This document shows, piece by piece, positions 53,316 through 62,679 of a DNA stretch of 64,000 nt. Made by a program: the position numbers and the translations under genes. The notes under the pieces are model-generated. The model made no database searches and was not told where the DNA came from. It was given only the letters and a program-made list of their open reading frames with translations. The stretch is from Holophaga foetida DSM 6591 (GTDB lineage Bacteria > Acidobacteriota > Holophagae > Holophagales > Holophagaceae), in the NCBI RefSeq assembly GCF_000242615.2, contig NZ_KI912268.1, positions 3,352,638 through 3,416,637 on the forward strand, in the 5' to 3' direction. Position 1 is the first letter of the stretch, and every line of letters starts with the position of its first letter.

Positions 53316-54110
53316 ATGCATGACGCTTTGTCCATCGCAGCTACGGGCATGCAGGCCCAGCAGCTGAACGTGGACACCATCGCGAACAATCTGGTCAATG
53401 TGAATACCCCCGGCTTCAAGAAGGGGCGGGTCACTTTTACGGATTTGATGACGTCTGAAGCCAGCCGGATGAATCTCGGAGAGGCCAACCTTGAAACGGA
53501 TGGGGCCTCTTTGGTGCCTCGACTGGGCGCTGGCGTCGGGATCACCAGGGTCGGCAAGCTCTTCGACGCGGGGACCATCTCCCAGACGGGCTCCAGCTGG
53601 GATCTTGCCATCCAGGGGGAGGGTTTCATTCCCGTGGCTCTGGCGGATGGCACCACGGGCTATTCCCGCGGGGGGACCCTGAAGGTCAATTCTGAGGGAT
53701 TGCTGACCACTCAGACCGGCCAGGCCATGAAACCGAGTATCACCATTCCCGCTGCGGCGACTGGGGTCACGATCTCGTCGGACGGCCAAGTGTTGGTGAC
53801 GGTGCCCAACCAGTCCACGCCGGTGCATGCCGGGCAGCTCCAACTTGTGCGTTTCAGCAATGCTGCGGCTCTGGTTCCGCAGGGTGACGGGCTCTATCGG
53901 GCTGGTGTCGAAACGGGCGAAGCCATCACGGCCTATGCCGGGCAGGACGGTTTGGGCTCCTTCCAGCAGGGTTTCCTGGAAGGCTCCAACGTCAAGATGG
54001 TGGACGAGATGGTCAACCTGATGGTGGCCCAGCGAACCTATGAAGCGAGTGTCAAAGTGGCCCAGGCCTCCGATGAGATGCAAGGCCTGATCAACAATCT
54101 GCGCAAGTAA
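53316..54110 (+). CDS. flgG: Flagellar distal rod protein FlgG
   Basis: This 264-residue protein is a clear FlgG: MHDALSIAATGMQAQQLNVD, TIANNLVNVNTPGFKKGR, GEGFIPVALADGTTGYSRGG and a C-terminal VNLMVAQRTYEASVKVAQASDEM. It forms the distal rod that passes through the P and L rings. It lies 35 bp after flgF. Confidence 0.95.
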   Translation: MHDALSIAATGMQAQQLNVDTIANNLVNVNTPGFKKGRVTFTDLMTSEASRMNLGEANLETDGASLVPRLGAGVGITRVGKLFDAGTISQTGSSWDLAIQGEGFIPVALADGTTGYSRGGTLKVNSEGLLTTQTGQAMKPSITIPAAATGVTISSDGQVLVTVPNQSTPVHAGQLQLVRFSNAAALVPQGDGLYRAGVETGEAITAYAGQDGLGSFQQGFLEGSNVKMVDEMVNLMVAQRTYEASVKVAQASDEMQGLINNLRK

Positions 54111-54155
54111 TGGGGTGATGACGTTTCTACGCCCCTGACTTCTTATTGCGCCACC

Positions 54156-54812
54156 TTGGGCCGTGCTGCAGTCCTCTTCGGGCTGCTGGGAGGCATTGTG
54201 CCCCTTGGTGCCGTGGATTCTCAGGATCTTCCTGGCCTCAAACTGGGACGCTTCGCATTGCAGGGCGTGCGAGGGAAAATCCAGCAGTCCGGCATCCAGG
54301 GCCACTGCACCCTGGCCCATGAACCCAGGGATCTCCGGGTGCCAGCTGGGCAGGTCAAGCTCAAGTTGGCGCCTTGGGATGTACCTCTAGGCCCTTCGTT
54401 ACGCCCCTGTCGCAAAACCCTTTGGGTGGAGGTCTGGGTGGAGGGGGCCTTTGTCCGGACCGTTCCGGTGAACCTGCTCTTTGAAATGTCGGCGCCCTTG
54501 AAATCAGAGGAAGAGGCCGACGTGCCACTGGAGTCTCCCCCTGAGGCCGATCCAGTTGAAAAGCCCGCTGCTTTCCCACAACCGGTCAAGCCCAGTGTGG
54601 CGAAGGACCGGATCCTTCCCGTGCCACCGGTGCTCAAGTGCGGACAGATGGCATCGCTACGATCCAGCACCGGGGCCATCCGGATGGAAAGCCGGGTGCA
54701 AGTGCTCCAGGATGGGGCTCCAGGAGAGGTTATTCGAGTCAAGTTGCCCAGCGCGTCCTCATCCTTTCGGGCAAGGGTGATCGGTCCAGATCTTTTGGAG
54801 GCCCTGCCATGA
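54156..54812 (+). CDS. flgA: P-ring assembly chaperone FlgA
   Basis: This 218-residue protein starts from a TTG with an export signal (AAVLFGLLGGIVPLGAVDS). Its C-terminal SAF-like domain (KCGQMASLRSSTGAIRMESR, VQVLQDGAPGEVIRVKLPS) is the FlgA hallmark. FlgA helps FlgI assemble into the P ring in the periplasm. The N-terminal half is divergent and carries a Pro/Glu-rich linker. No ATG or GTG is available between the preceding stop and the signal peptide. Its stop overlaps flgH by 4 nt. Confidence 0.8.
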   Translation: MGRAAVLFGLLGGIVPLGAVDSQDLPGLKLGRFALQGVRGKIQQSGIQGHCTLAHEPRDLRVPAGQVKLKLAPWDVPLGPSLRPCRKTLWVEVWVEGAFVRTVPVNLLFEMSAPLKSEEEADVPLESPPEADPVEKPAAFPQPVKPSVAKDRILPVPPVLKCGQMASLRSSTGAIRMESRVQVLQDGAPGEVIRVKLPSASSSFRARVIGPDLLEALP

Positions 54813-55393
54813 GGCACCACCTTGTTCTGGGCAGCTGCCTGGGTCTTCTTCTCTCCACGGCCACGGGGCTTTACGGAGAGGACCTTTACAACCCGAAAAC
54901 ATTCAAGTCCTTGACTGGGGACAGCAAGGCCTTTCGGGTGGGGGACCTGATTACGGTCCAGGTCTATGAAAACTCCTCGGCCAGCACCAGCACCGATACC
55001 TCGACTCAGCGCACCAACTCGATGAATGCAGGGCTTTCTGTGACACCGAGCGGCAAGCAGTGGGGGGGCACTCTGGGGGTCAACGGCAGCTTCGACGGGG
55101 GTGGGACTACCCAACGGGCCAACCGATTGCTGGCAACCCTCAGCGTGACGGTGCGGGAGATCCTTCCCAATGGGGAGTTGAAACTTGCGGGAGAGCAGCT
55201 TCTCACCGTCAACGGGGAGAAGCACAAGGTCTTTCTGGAAGGGCGTGCCCGCGCCCAGGACATTTCCAGTGAGAACACCGTACTTTCCACCCGGTTGGCC
55301 GACGCCAAGATCAACTATGTGGGCGATGGTGACCTTACGGCGCGTCAGAAACGCGGCTGGTGGCGCAGGTTGATGGATGGGTTGGGGTTCTAG
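54809..55393 (+). CDS. flgH: Flagellar L-ring protein FlgH
   Basis: This 194-residue protein forms the outer-membrane L ring. It shows FRVGDLITVQVYENSSAS, ANRLLATLSVTVREILPNGELKLAGEQLLTVNGE and DISSENTVLSTRLADAKINYVGDG, all typical. A signal peptide is present, but the cysteine at residue 10 is too early for a lipobox and no Cys sits at the cleavage site. The protein may not be lipidated, unlike enterobacterial FlgH. It is directly followed by flgI. Confidence 0.93.
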   Translation: MRHHLVLGSCLGLLLSTATGLYGEDLYNPKTFKSLTGDSKAFRVGDLITVQVYENSSASTSTDTSTQRTNSMNAGLSVTPSGKQWGGTLGVNGSFDGGGTTQRANRLLATLSVTVREILPNGELKLAGEQLLTVNGEKHKVFLEGRARAQDISSENTVLSTRLADAKINYVGDGDLTARQKRGWWRRLMDGLGF

Positions 55394-56524
55394 ATGAAAC
55401 GATTGCTGAAGGCCACGACTCGGATTCCGCTCATCCTTGCACTGCTCCTGGGAGCCGTTCTTGGACAGGCAGAACCCTTGCGGGTCAAGGATCTGGGCAA
55501 ATTCCGGGGCTGGCGCCAGAACGCCTTGGTGGGGTACGGCATTGTGACCGGCCTTGCGGGCACTGGAGACTCCCCGACCAACGCGGTGACGCGCCAGACC
55601 ATGGCCAATGTCCTGTCCCAATTCAACCTGACGGTGCCTTCGAGCCAGGTGCAGAGCCGCAATGTGGCTGTTGTCTTGGTTTCGGCGACCTTGCCGCCCT
55701 TTGCGAGGGTGGGGGATGCCTTGGATGTGACCGTGACTTCCGCCGGGGATGCTCGGAGCCTCCTGGGTGGCAGCCTGCTGCTGGCTCCGCTCAAGGCAGC
55801 CAATGGGCAGATCTACGCACTGGCTGAGGGGCCTCTTTCTCTGGGGGGCTACCGTTACGATGCTAATGGGAACGTGGTTCAGAAGAACCATCCAACCGTA
55901 GGATCCATTCCCAACGGGGCCAAGGTCGAGGTTGCCGTGGATGCGCAGATTCTCGGGCCGAACCATGAGATGACCTTTGTTCTTGCGGATGCCGACTACA
56001 CTACGGCAAATCGTATCTCTGAGGCAATCAACCGGCAGTTCGGTGCGGGTACAGCCTTTGCCAAGGATGCGGAAGGCATAGAGATCAAGCTGCCGGATGG
56101 GCAGCGGAACCAGCTTGTGGGCTTTGTGGCCAAGATTGAGAACCTGCATGTGGAGCCGGACCGCCGCGCGAGGGTTGTGATCAACGAGAGAACGGGGACT
56201 GTCGTTTCCGGGGGAGATGTCCGGATATCCGAGGTCGTGATCTCCCATGGCGATCTGAAGATCTCCATCGCCAATTACAACACTGCTTCCCAGCCCTACG
56301 GTGTGTGGGGGACGGGTGCGGATGTGCGAACGGCGATTGTCACAAATACGACGGTGGATGTTAGTGAGAAGAATGAGCCGGGCTTCCTGGCGCCGGGTGC
56401 GAACACGGTGACGGACCTGGTTCAATCTCTGGTGAAGATGAAGACCGGCACACGCGATGTGATCTCCATTCTGCGGGCCATCAAGGCTGCGGGGGCACTG
56501 CATGCCGATCTGGTGATCCAGTGA
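55394..56524 (+). CDS. flgI: Flagellar P-ring protein FlgI
   Basis: This 376-residue protein has a signal peptide (ILALLLGAVLGQA) and the FlgI signatures RVKDLGKFRGWRQNALVGYGIV, GLAGTGDSPTN and the C-terminal PGANTVTDLVQSLVKMKTGTRDVISILRAIKAAGALHADLVI. It forms the ring around the rod in the peptidoglycan layer. The start follows the flgH stop without a gap. Confidence 0.96.
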   Translation: MKRLLKATTRIPLILALLLGAVLGQAEPLRVKDLGKFRGWRQNALVGYGIVTGLAGTGDSPTNAVTRQTMANVLSQFNLTVPSSQVQSRNVAVVLVSATLPPFARVGDALDVTVTSAGDARSLLGGSLLLAPLKAANGQIYALAEGPLSLGGYRYDANGNVVQKNHPTVGSIPNGAKVEVAVDAQILGPNHEMTFVLADADYTTANRISEAINRQFGAGTAFAKDAEGIEIKLPDGQRNQLVGFVAKIENLHVEPDRRARVVINERTGTVVSGGDVRISEVVISHGDLKISIANYNTASQPYGVWGTGADVRTAIVTNTTVDVSEKNEPGFLAPGANTVTDLVQSLVKMKTGTRDVISILRAIKAAGALHADLVIQ

Positions 56525-56543
56525 TCAGGGAAGGGGTGAAGGG

Positions 56544-56924
56544 ATGAGCGAAGGGATCGAAGCGATCACCACAGCGGCGTTGGGGCTTGCCATGGATGCG
56601 GCGAGTCTCCGCCAGCAGGCTATTGCCGCCAATATAGCCAATGCCAACACGGTGGGTTATGTGCCCATGACCGTGGACTTTGAGAGCCAGATGGAGGACG
56701 CCCGGCTTTCGCTGCAAAGCCAGGGTCACCTGGATGCTACTGCTCTGGCTGGCGTGAGGCCACGGATGCGGACCCAAACCGAACTCGGCCTCCCAGGCAA
56801 AGTGATGTTGGATATGGAGGTGGCCAGGATGGCCGAGAACTCGGTCCAGTATCAGGCCTTGGCCAAGGGGTTGTCCCGTCACTTTGCCATCCTTTCCGCC
56901 GCGGTCAGCGACGGCAAGAAATAG
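56544..56924 (+). CDS. flgB: Flagellar rod protein FlgB
   Basis: This 126-residue protein has the rod motif LRQQAIAANIANANTVGYVPMTVDFE and a C-terminal helix (ENSVQYQALAKGLSRHFAILSAAV). It is one of the proximal rod subunits. GAAGGG lies upstream of the ATG. flgC follows after 8 bp. Confidence 0.92.
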   Translation: MSEGIEAITTAALGLAMDAASLRQQAIAANIANANTVGYVPMTVDFESQMEDARLSLQSQGHLDATALAGVRPRMRTQTELGLPGKVMLDMEVARMAENSVQYQALAKGLSRHFAILSAAVSDGKK

Positions 56925-56932
56925 GAGCTTCC

Positions 56933-57391
56933 ATGGACTACTCCCAGGCTTTTGCAATCAGCGCGGCGGGAATGACGGCGGAGCGCACTCGCGTTGAGGT
57001 GGCAGCCTTGAATTTGGCCAATGCCCACACCGTTCAGATGGGTGAGGGGACGGCATTCCAGCCCATGCGGGTTGCCAGTCGCTCCATGGCCGCCTCGCAG
57101 GTGGCGCCGGAAGCCTTTGCACACCAGGTCGACAGCGGGCTGGCAAGTCTTGGTCAACTGGAGCTCCCTCAGGCGGTGATAGAACCCAGCGGTGTTTCCC
57201 CCAAGCAAGTCTACGAACCCGGGAATCCTTTTGCAGACGGCAAGGGGTATGTGACCTATCCCGGCGTGGATACAGCAACGGAAATGGTGTCCATGATGAG
57301 TGCGCTGCGTTCCTACGAGGCCAATGTGGCGGCCATGAATACGACCCGGACCCTCGCCTTGCGAGCTCTGGATATCGGAGGGAACGCCTGA
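56933..57391 (+). CDS. flgC: Flagellar rod protein FlgC
   Basis: This 152-residue rod protein has the N-terminal AISAAGMTAERTRVEVAALNLANAHT and the C-terminal PGVDTATEMVSMMSALRSYEANVAAMNTTR. Both ends form the coiled helices that pack in the rod. Its last base overlaps the fliE start. Confidence 0.94.
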   Translation: MDYSQAFAISAAGMTAERTRVEVAALNLANAHTVQMGEGTAFQPMRVASRSMAASQVAPEAFAHQVDSGLASLGQLELPQAVIEPSGVSPKQVYEPGNPFADGKGYVTYPGVDTATEMVSMMSALRSYEANVAAMNTTRTLALRALDIGGNA

Positions 57392-57708
57392 TGAACCTCG
57401 AAGCGATAGCAGCTATCAGCCAGACGGCCCTTCCTCCGATGGTGATGGGGGTCGAGTCTCCAGTCACGACTCCTGCGGCCCACGCACCTGTAGGGTTCGG
57501 GGATATCGTCAGTCGGGGCCTGGATGCGATCAACAAGGACCTCATGGTTTCACAGACCGATCTCCAGAAACTGGCCACCGGGGACGTGGAGAACCTTCAC
57601 CAGGTCATGATCCGGTTAGAAGAGACCCGACTTTCTTTCCAGCTCTTCCTCCAGGTCCGGAATCGGCTGCTTGAGGCTTATCAGGACATCATGAAGATGC
57701 AGATATGA
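57391..57708 (+). CDS. fliE: Flagellar MS-ring/rod junction protein FliE
   Basis: This 105-residue protein has the FliE pattern FGDIVSRGLDAINKDLMVSQTDLQKLATGDVENLHQVMIRLEETRLSFQLFLQVRNRLLEAYQDIMKMQI. FliE links the MS ring to the rod. The flgB-flgC-fliE order is the classical one. Confidence 0.94.
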   Translation: MNLEAIAAISQTALPPMVMGVESPVTTPAAHAPVGFGDIVSRGLDAINKDLMVSQTDLQKLATGDVENLHQVMIRLEETRLSFQLFLQVRNRLLEAYQDIMKMQI

Positions 57709-57763
57709 AGACCCTCTCCATGCGGGAACCTGTGTCTGGAACCAACGTTGTAGGGAGTAGGGT

Positions 57764-59236
57764 GTGATCAAGTCATTCTGGGAAGGTCTCGGGGCCCGCT
57801 TCGGGGATAGGGGACGTCTGGGGCTTAGTCTGGGCACCGTGTTTATCGTGGTGCTACTGGTGGCAGGGAGCTACTGGATCTTGCGGCCGGAGTACCAGGT
57901 GCTCTTCGGTGATCTCAGTCCCCAGGACGCTGCTGCCATGACGGCAGAACTGGAACGCCAGAAGATGCCCTACACCCTCTCTGATCAAGGAGGGGGGCGG
58001 ACTTCCATCCTGATGGAAAAGGCTGAAGTCTACAAAACGCGAATCAAACTCATGGGCAAAGAGATCCCTTTGCATGGGGCTGTTGGGTTTGAACTCTTCA
58101 ACAACAGTGATTTCGGGATGACTGAATTTGCTCAGAAGATCAATTACCAGCGAGCCCTCCAGGGAGAGCTGACCCGGACCATCCTTTCTCTGTCCGAGAT
58201 CAGGGATGCGCGGGTTCTCTTGGCTCTTCCTGAACAGGGCCTGTTCAAACAGGCTTCCAGTAAACCCAAGGCTTCCGTGACCCTGACCCTGAAGGATGGG
58301 ATGCATCTGCGCGGTGAGCAGGTGGGGGGTATCCAAAGGCTGGTGGCTGCCGCGGTTCCTGGCATCCAGGCTCAGGACGTCACCTTGGTGGATCAGAACG
58401 GTGTGGCCCTTACCCGGGTAAGCGATAGCGAGTCGGAAGCTGGCTGGGCGGGCGGGACGCGCCTGGATCTGAAGAAGGAAACGGAAAACTACCTTTCCCG
58501 CAAGGCAGGGGTGGTACTCGAACGGGCTCTGGGACCCGGCCAAGCCCTGGCCAGCGTCGATGTGTCGCTGGACATGGATCGTGTTCAGACCAGCACCGAG
58601 GAGATTATTGGGGCCCCCAGCCGGACCGGAGAGGTGCCCTCGGGCATCGTGGTGCGAGAGCGGGAGACCAACCGAGAAGGAGAGGTTCCCCTTCGTCCCG
58701 GCGGCGGAAACGAGGGGAAGTCCCCCCTCCTGGGGGGCAGTCGTCAGAGCGAGACTGAATACGCGGTTGGAAAGCGAGTGGAGCAGGTTGTGACCCAGCC
58801 TGGTGCCGTTCGCCGGATCCAGGTGGCCGTGGTGGTCCACCGGGCTCTGTCCGCTGAACAGCAGGACCGCCTGCGGGCCATGGTGTTGGCCAGTGTTGGG
58901 GGAAGCTCGGACCGAGGGGATGAGGTGGTGCTCCAGACCTTGGATGGCCTGGGGGGTGCTGCGGAGTCCCAACGGCCGGTACCAGGAATCGTTCAGGTGC
59001 CTGAAGGGAAGGCCGAAAGTGCGGGCTTCCCTGTTCCGCAAACGGATAGGTCCCCCAAGGGGTGGATGCTCCTTGCAGCAGGAGCCGCCCTGGCGGTCTT
59101 GGCTGCTTTGGGCTGGGCCATGCGTCCAGGCAAAGCTCCCTTGCCCGACACCTTGTCTGATGCTCAGCGCGAGGCTGCCTTGGCCCAGATCAAGGCCTGG
59201 ATGGGTGGCAGTGGCTTTGAGGGGGGCAACTCATGA
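57764..59236 (+). CDS. fliF: Flagellar MS-ring protein FliF
   Basis: This 490-residue protein has a first membrane helix at about 22-42, the ring-building motifs YQVLFGDLSPQDAAAM and FGMTEFAQKINYQRALQGELTRTI, and a second helix at about 432-452. The cytoplasmic tail (SDAQREAALAQIKAWMGG) should bind FliG. It starts with GTG after GGGAG. It is somewhat shorter than enterobacterial FliF (about 550). It overlaps the next gene by 4 nt. Confidence 0.95.
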   Translation: MIKSFWEGLGARFGDRGRLGLSLGTVFIVVLLVAGSYWILRPEYQVLFGDLSPQDAAAMTAELERQKMPYTLSDQGGGRTSILMEKAEVYKTRIKLMGKEIPLHGAVGFELFNNSDFGMTEFAQKINYQRALQGELTRTILSLSEIRDARVLLALPEQGLFKQASSKPKASVTLTLKDGMHLRGEQVGGIQRLVAAAVPGIQAQDVTLVDQNGVALTRVSDSESEAGWAGGTRLDLKKETENYLSRKAGVVLERALGPGQALASVDVSLDMDRVQTSTEEIIGAPSRTGEVPSGIVVRERETNREGEVPLRPGGGNEGKSPLLGGSRQSETEYAVGKRVEQVVTQPGAVRRIQVAVVVHRALSAEQQDRLRAMVLASVGGSSDRGDEVVLQTLDGLGGAAESQRPVPGIVQVPEGKAESAGFPVPQTDRSPKGWMLLAAGAALAVLAALGWAMRPGKAPLPDTLSDAQREAALAQIKAWMGGSGFEGGNS

Positions 59237-59862
59237 ACCAGTCGCTCTTCCTTCCAGAAGCCCCCATGGTTTCCCTCGGCAATGAACGGAAGGCCGCACT
59301 GTTGCTGCATTCCCTTGGCGAAGAGGATAGGGCATGGTTGCTAGGGCAGGTGGATACGACTGAACGGCATTCCCTTGAACGCATGCTCCAGGAGTTGCAG
59401 GAGTTGGGCATTCCTGAAGATCCGGGAATCATCGGGGAGGTGATTGCCCAAGCCCCTTTGCCCTTGGCTGCCCCGGTACGGATCGCGTCTGAGGCTAATG
59501 ATTGGGAGGCCGTACTTCGGGAGGCGGACCCGGCGATTCTGGAGCGAGTGTTGCGCGACGATCCACCCGGAGTCACCGCTCGTCTGCTTCTCATGGTGGA
59601 CTGGCCATGGCAAGAGCGCTTTATGGAGTGCCTGGGGGCGCTGCGGCGCCATCAAGTGACCGAACAGGTGGCCCGTTTCCGCTCAGGAGGAGGGGCTTCC
59701 AGCGGCGATTGCCTGAAACCGGCCCTCTTGGCGGCGGTGGGGCGGAGGCTGCGACAGGAGGTGGCGTCCTCCTTCTCGCCAGGGAGCAAGAGGGAAGCGG
59801 AGGGAGAAAGAAAGCGCAAGTGGTTTTCATGGAGGGCTTTGCCTCTTGAGGAGACACCATGA
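59233..59862 (+). CDS. Short FliG-like protein in the fliG position
   Basis: This 209-residue protein sits between fliF and fliH, where fliG belongs. The N-terminus (NERKAALLLHSLGEEDRAWLLGQVD) and the middle (LREADPAILERVLRDDPPGVTARLLLMVDWPWQERFMECLGALRRHQVTEQVARF) look like FliG N and M domains. FliG is normally about 330 residues with a C-terminal domain whose charged helix contacts the stator; here that domain is missing and a basic tail replaces it. It may bind FliF without generating torque, or a full FliG may be encoded elsewhere. Confidence 0.65.
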   Translation: MNQSLFLPEAPMVSLGNERKAALLLHSLGEEDRAWLLGQVDTTERHSLERMLQELQELGIPEDPGIIGEVIAQAPLPLAAPVRIASEANDWEAVLREADPAILERVLRDDPPGVTARLLLMVDWPWQERFMECLGALRRHQVTEQVARFRSGGGASSGDCLKPALLAAVGRRLRQEVASSFSPGSKREAEGERKRKWFSWRALPLEETP

Positions 59863-60671
59863 GCCACCCCGCCCTGGCTAAGGTCTTTCTTGAACCTCTC
59901 GAGGGGGAGAAGCGAACTCGCCTACTCCGCCGACGAGGGGAGCCTCTGGCTGTCAGATCGGAATCCGACGTTCGTCAAGGGGGAGCTGGGGCGGAGCTCC
60001 CCTCCCAACCCCAGAGGGACCCCAGGGAGGAGGCCTTTCAAGCTGGTCTTGCTGAAGGGCGCGCAAGGCTCCTGGAGGAAGAGCGTGCAAAAGCCCATGA
60101 GGAGGGCTTCACGCGAGGCTTGGCTGAGGGAAAAGAAGAGGGGCGCAGGGACGTGATTCGCAAATCCCAGGATGCCCAGGCGGCCATCGAAGATCGGCTA
60201 GGCACTTTGGACCAGTGGCTTAAATCCATTCCGGAACAGCTTCGGGTGGAATTGGCAGCCCGTCTGGCTGCTTTGGAAGACGAGATGGTGGCTTTGAGCT
60301 TTTCCGCCATCTGTCGGGTCCTTGGAGAGAAAATCGTGCGCCGGGAGGTGGTGGCCGCTAAGGTCAGGCACGCCATCGAGCAATGCTGCGGTTCCGGCGC
60401 CTACAGCCCCTTGGTGGGGTTGGTTGCAATCCATGTCCACCCGAAGGACTACGAAGGGCTTGAGACTGATCCTGTCTTGGCTCAGTGGCTTCAAAAACGA
60501 CAGGGAGGGATTCCCGCCTGGGTTCCGGATGATCAGGTCCGCCTTGGGGGATGTATTGTCAGGTCCAGCCAGGGGAGCCTGGATGCCAGGCTTGAGACCG
60601 AGTTGGGGTCTTTATCTGATCTGTTGATTCAGGCCAGGGCTTCGGTTTTACCGGCTGGGGAGAATGGATGA
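59859..60671 (+). CDS. fliH: Flagellar export regulator FliH
   Basis: This 270-residue protein has the FliH layout: a charged, Glu/Gly-rich coil (EEAFQAGLAEGRARLLEEERAKAHEEGFTRGLAEGKEEG) with repeated AxxxG spacing, then a V/A-ATPase E-subunit-like domain. It holds the FliI ATPase at the export gate. The stop overlaps the fliI start by 4 nt. Confidence 0.9.
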   Translation: MSHPALAKVFLEPLEGEKRTRLLRRRGEPLAVRSESDVRQGGAGAELPSQPQRDPREEAFQAGLAEGRARLLEEERAKAHEEGFTRGLAEGKEEGRRDVIRKSQDAQAAIEDRLGTLDQWLKSIPEQLRVELAARLAALEDEMVALSFSAICRVLGEKIVRREVVAAKVRHAIEQCCGSGAYSPLVGLVAIHVHPKDYEGLETDPVLAQWLQKRQGGIPAWVPDDQVRLGGCIVRSSQGSLDARLETELGSLSDLLIQARASVLPAGENG

Positions 60672-62176
60672 CGTCTTCAACCGAAGCTCATCTGCCCCCC
60701 AAAGACCATCTCCGCTCGGAATCACTGAGGGGGTTAACAGAGAGGGTGCGTCACGCGGAGCTGGGACGGCGCTTTGGTGCTGTGCGGTCTCTGCATGGTT
60801 TGGCTATTGAGGCCATCGGTCCAAAGGGTCACGTGGGTGAACTCTGTGCCATTCTCCCGCCAGGCATGCCTATCCCATCCCGCCTTGGGGATTTGCTGAG
60901 GTCCGGCCTCCAGATCCAAGGTGGTCTGTTAGGGGCCGCTGGTGCTCAGGCCACCGTCCCAGCTTCACAGGTTCCTGTGCTTGCCGAGATTGTCGGTATT
61001 CAGACGGATCATGTGACGCTGCTTCCCTTCGGCGGGACCCAAGGCTTGGTTGCTGGAGGGACGGTAGTAGCTCTGGGGGATCAGTCCCGTATCCCCGTGG
61101 GTGATGCCCTGCTGGGGCGAGTTATTGACGGCTTTGGAAGGCCGTTGGATGGGCAGCCATCTGTAAGCACTCTGGTTTCCCGTCCACTGAAAGGGCGTCC
61201 CAGCAATCCCATGCGCCGCCCCCGGATCGACAAGGTTTTGGAAACAGGTGTTCGCAGTATTGACGCTCTGCTTACGCTTGGCCAGGGGCAGCGTATGGGC
61301 ATCTTTGCGGGTAGTGGCGTGGGGAAAAGCACCCTCCTTGGGATGATCGCCCGGCATGTCAAAGCTGATGTGAATGTCATAGCGCTTATTGGGGAACGTG
61401 GCCGTGAAGTGCGGGAGTTCATTGAGAAGCACCTGGGGCCTGAGGGGAGGAAACGTTCGGTGGTCGTGGTGGCCACGGCAGACCAGCCTGCTCTTGCACG
61501 CATTCGCGCCGCCCACGCAGCCATTGCTATCGCAGAGTATTTCCGAGAGCAGGGACAACAGGTCCTCTTGACCATGGACTCCATCACGCGCCTTGCCATG
61601 GCTCGGCGAGAAGTCGGGCTTTCGGCGGGTGAGCCGCCCACAGCGAGGGGCTATACCCCTTCCGTCTTCGCAGAGCTTCCTGAACTTTGCGAGCGCTGTG
61701 GTACTTCCGCCTCTGGCGGTTCCATCACAGCCCTTCTGACTGTCCTTGTGGAAGGTGACGACTTCAATGAGCCGGTTTCTGATGCTCTTAGGGCCATCCT
61801 GGACGGGCATATCGTTCTCTCCCGACAGTTAGCGCACCAAGGGCAATATCCAGCCATCGACCTCTTGAAAAGCGCCAGCCGTTTGTTACCTGACCTCACG
61901 ACATCAGAAGAGCGCGTGCTTCTGATGGAGGCCGTCCGAATTCTCTCCCTGCTTGAGCGGAATCGACAGATGGTGGAGTTGGGAGCCTACGAGAAGGGGT
62001 CCAACCCTGAGCTGGATGCAGCACTGGCTTGTCAACCACAGCTCTTGGCTTGGTTGCGCCAGGCCGAGGGGGGGATCACGAGGGCCGCGGCCTTGCAGGA
62101 GTTGGCGGCGTGGCGGAAGTCATTTGAAGAGAGGCGTTCTGCCGAAGGCAAAACATTCGGTAAGGGGGTTGCATGA
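60668..62176 (+). CDS. fliI: Flagellum-specific ATPase FliI
   Basis: This 502-residue ATPase has Walker A (GSGVGKSTL, about residues 214-222), the IGERGREVREF motif, Walker B (QQVLLTMDSITRLAMARREVGL) and the SERVLL-like end. FliI hydrolyses ATP to help unfold export substrates. It is slightly longer than usual because of an N-terminal extension. It overlaps fliH and fliJ by 4 nt each. Confidence 0.96.
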   Translation: MTSSTEAHLPPKDHLRSESLRGLTERVRHAELGRRFGAVRSLHGLAIEAIGPKGHVGELCAILPPGMPIPSRLGDLLRSGLQIQGGLLGAAGAQATVPASQVPVLAEIVGIQTDHVTLLPFGGTQGLVAGGTVVALGDQSRIPVGDALLGRVIDGFGRPLDGQPSVSTLVSRPLKGRPSNPMRRPRIDKVLETGVRSIDALLTLGQGQRMGIFAGSGVGKSTLLGMIARHVKADVNVIALIGERGREVREFIEKHLGPEGRKRSVVVVATADQPALARIRAAHAAIAIAEYFREQGQQVLLTMDSITRLAMARREVGLSAGEPPTARGYTPSVFAELPELCERCGTSASGGSITALLTVLVEGDDFNEPVSDALRAILDGHIVLSRQLAHQGQYPAIDLLKSASRLLPDLTTSEERVLLMEAVRILSLLERNRQMVELGAYEKGSNPELDAALACQPQLLAWLRQAEGGITRAAALQELAAWRKSFEERRSAEGKTFGKGVA

Positions 62177-62679
62177 GCGTTGACCTTCGGGGGTTCAGCT
62201 ATGCTCTGGAGCCTTTGAGGCAGCAGCGCCAATGGCGCTTGGACCGCCTGCTGGTCCAGCTCGGGAGCCTGCAAACCCGCATCCACGAGATCGAAAAAGA
62301 ACTCGAACAGCGCAATGAATCATTCTCTATGCTTAGTCGAGATATCGGCTTGGAGCGATCCAAAGGTATCTCCCAATCCTGTTTTTCTCTCCAACTCCAT
62401 TGGCTGGTTCGCTTGAAAACAGAGATCTTGGGTCTTCAGGATGATCTATTCAGGCTGCGTGAGGAGCGGGTTCAATTGCGCGCTAAGTGCCTCGTGCAGC
62501 AATATAAGCTGGATGTGTTGGATACCCATCGAAAAGACTGCATCGCCGAATTCTCTGTTGGTGAAACGAATCGCATGGCCAAAGAAGCTGATCGGGATTG
62601 GCTGACCATGCGGTCCAGGCGCTCAGAGTTTGACCCGAAAAGCCGACCCAAGCTTCGCAAAACCTGGGGTGGCGCATGA
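62173..62679 (+). CDS. fliJ: Flagellar export chaperone FliJ-like coiled-coil protein
   Basis: This 168-residue helical protein follows fliI, the usual place for fliJ. The sequence is a long coiled coil rich in Leu, Glu, Arg and Gln with no other motif. FliJ inserts into the FliI hexamer and recycles chaperones. Identification rests on size, coiled-coil nature and position, as FliJ sequences are poorly conserved. Confidence 0.78.
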   Translation: MSVDLRGFSYALEPLRQQRQWRLDRLLVQLGSLQTRIHEIEKELEQRNESFSMLSRDIGLERSKGISQSCFSLQLHWLVRLKTEILGLQDDLFRLREERVQLRAKCLVQQYKLDVLDTHRKDCIAEFSVGETNRMAKEADRDWLTMRSRRSEFDPKSRPKLRKTWGGA

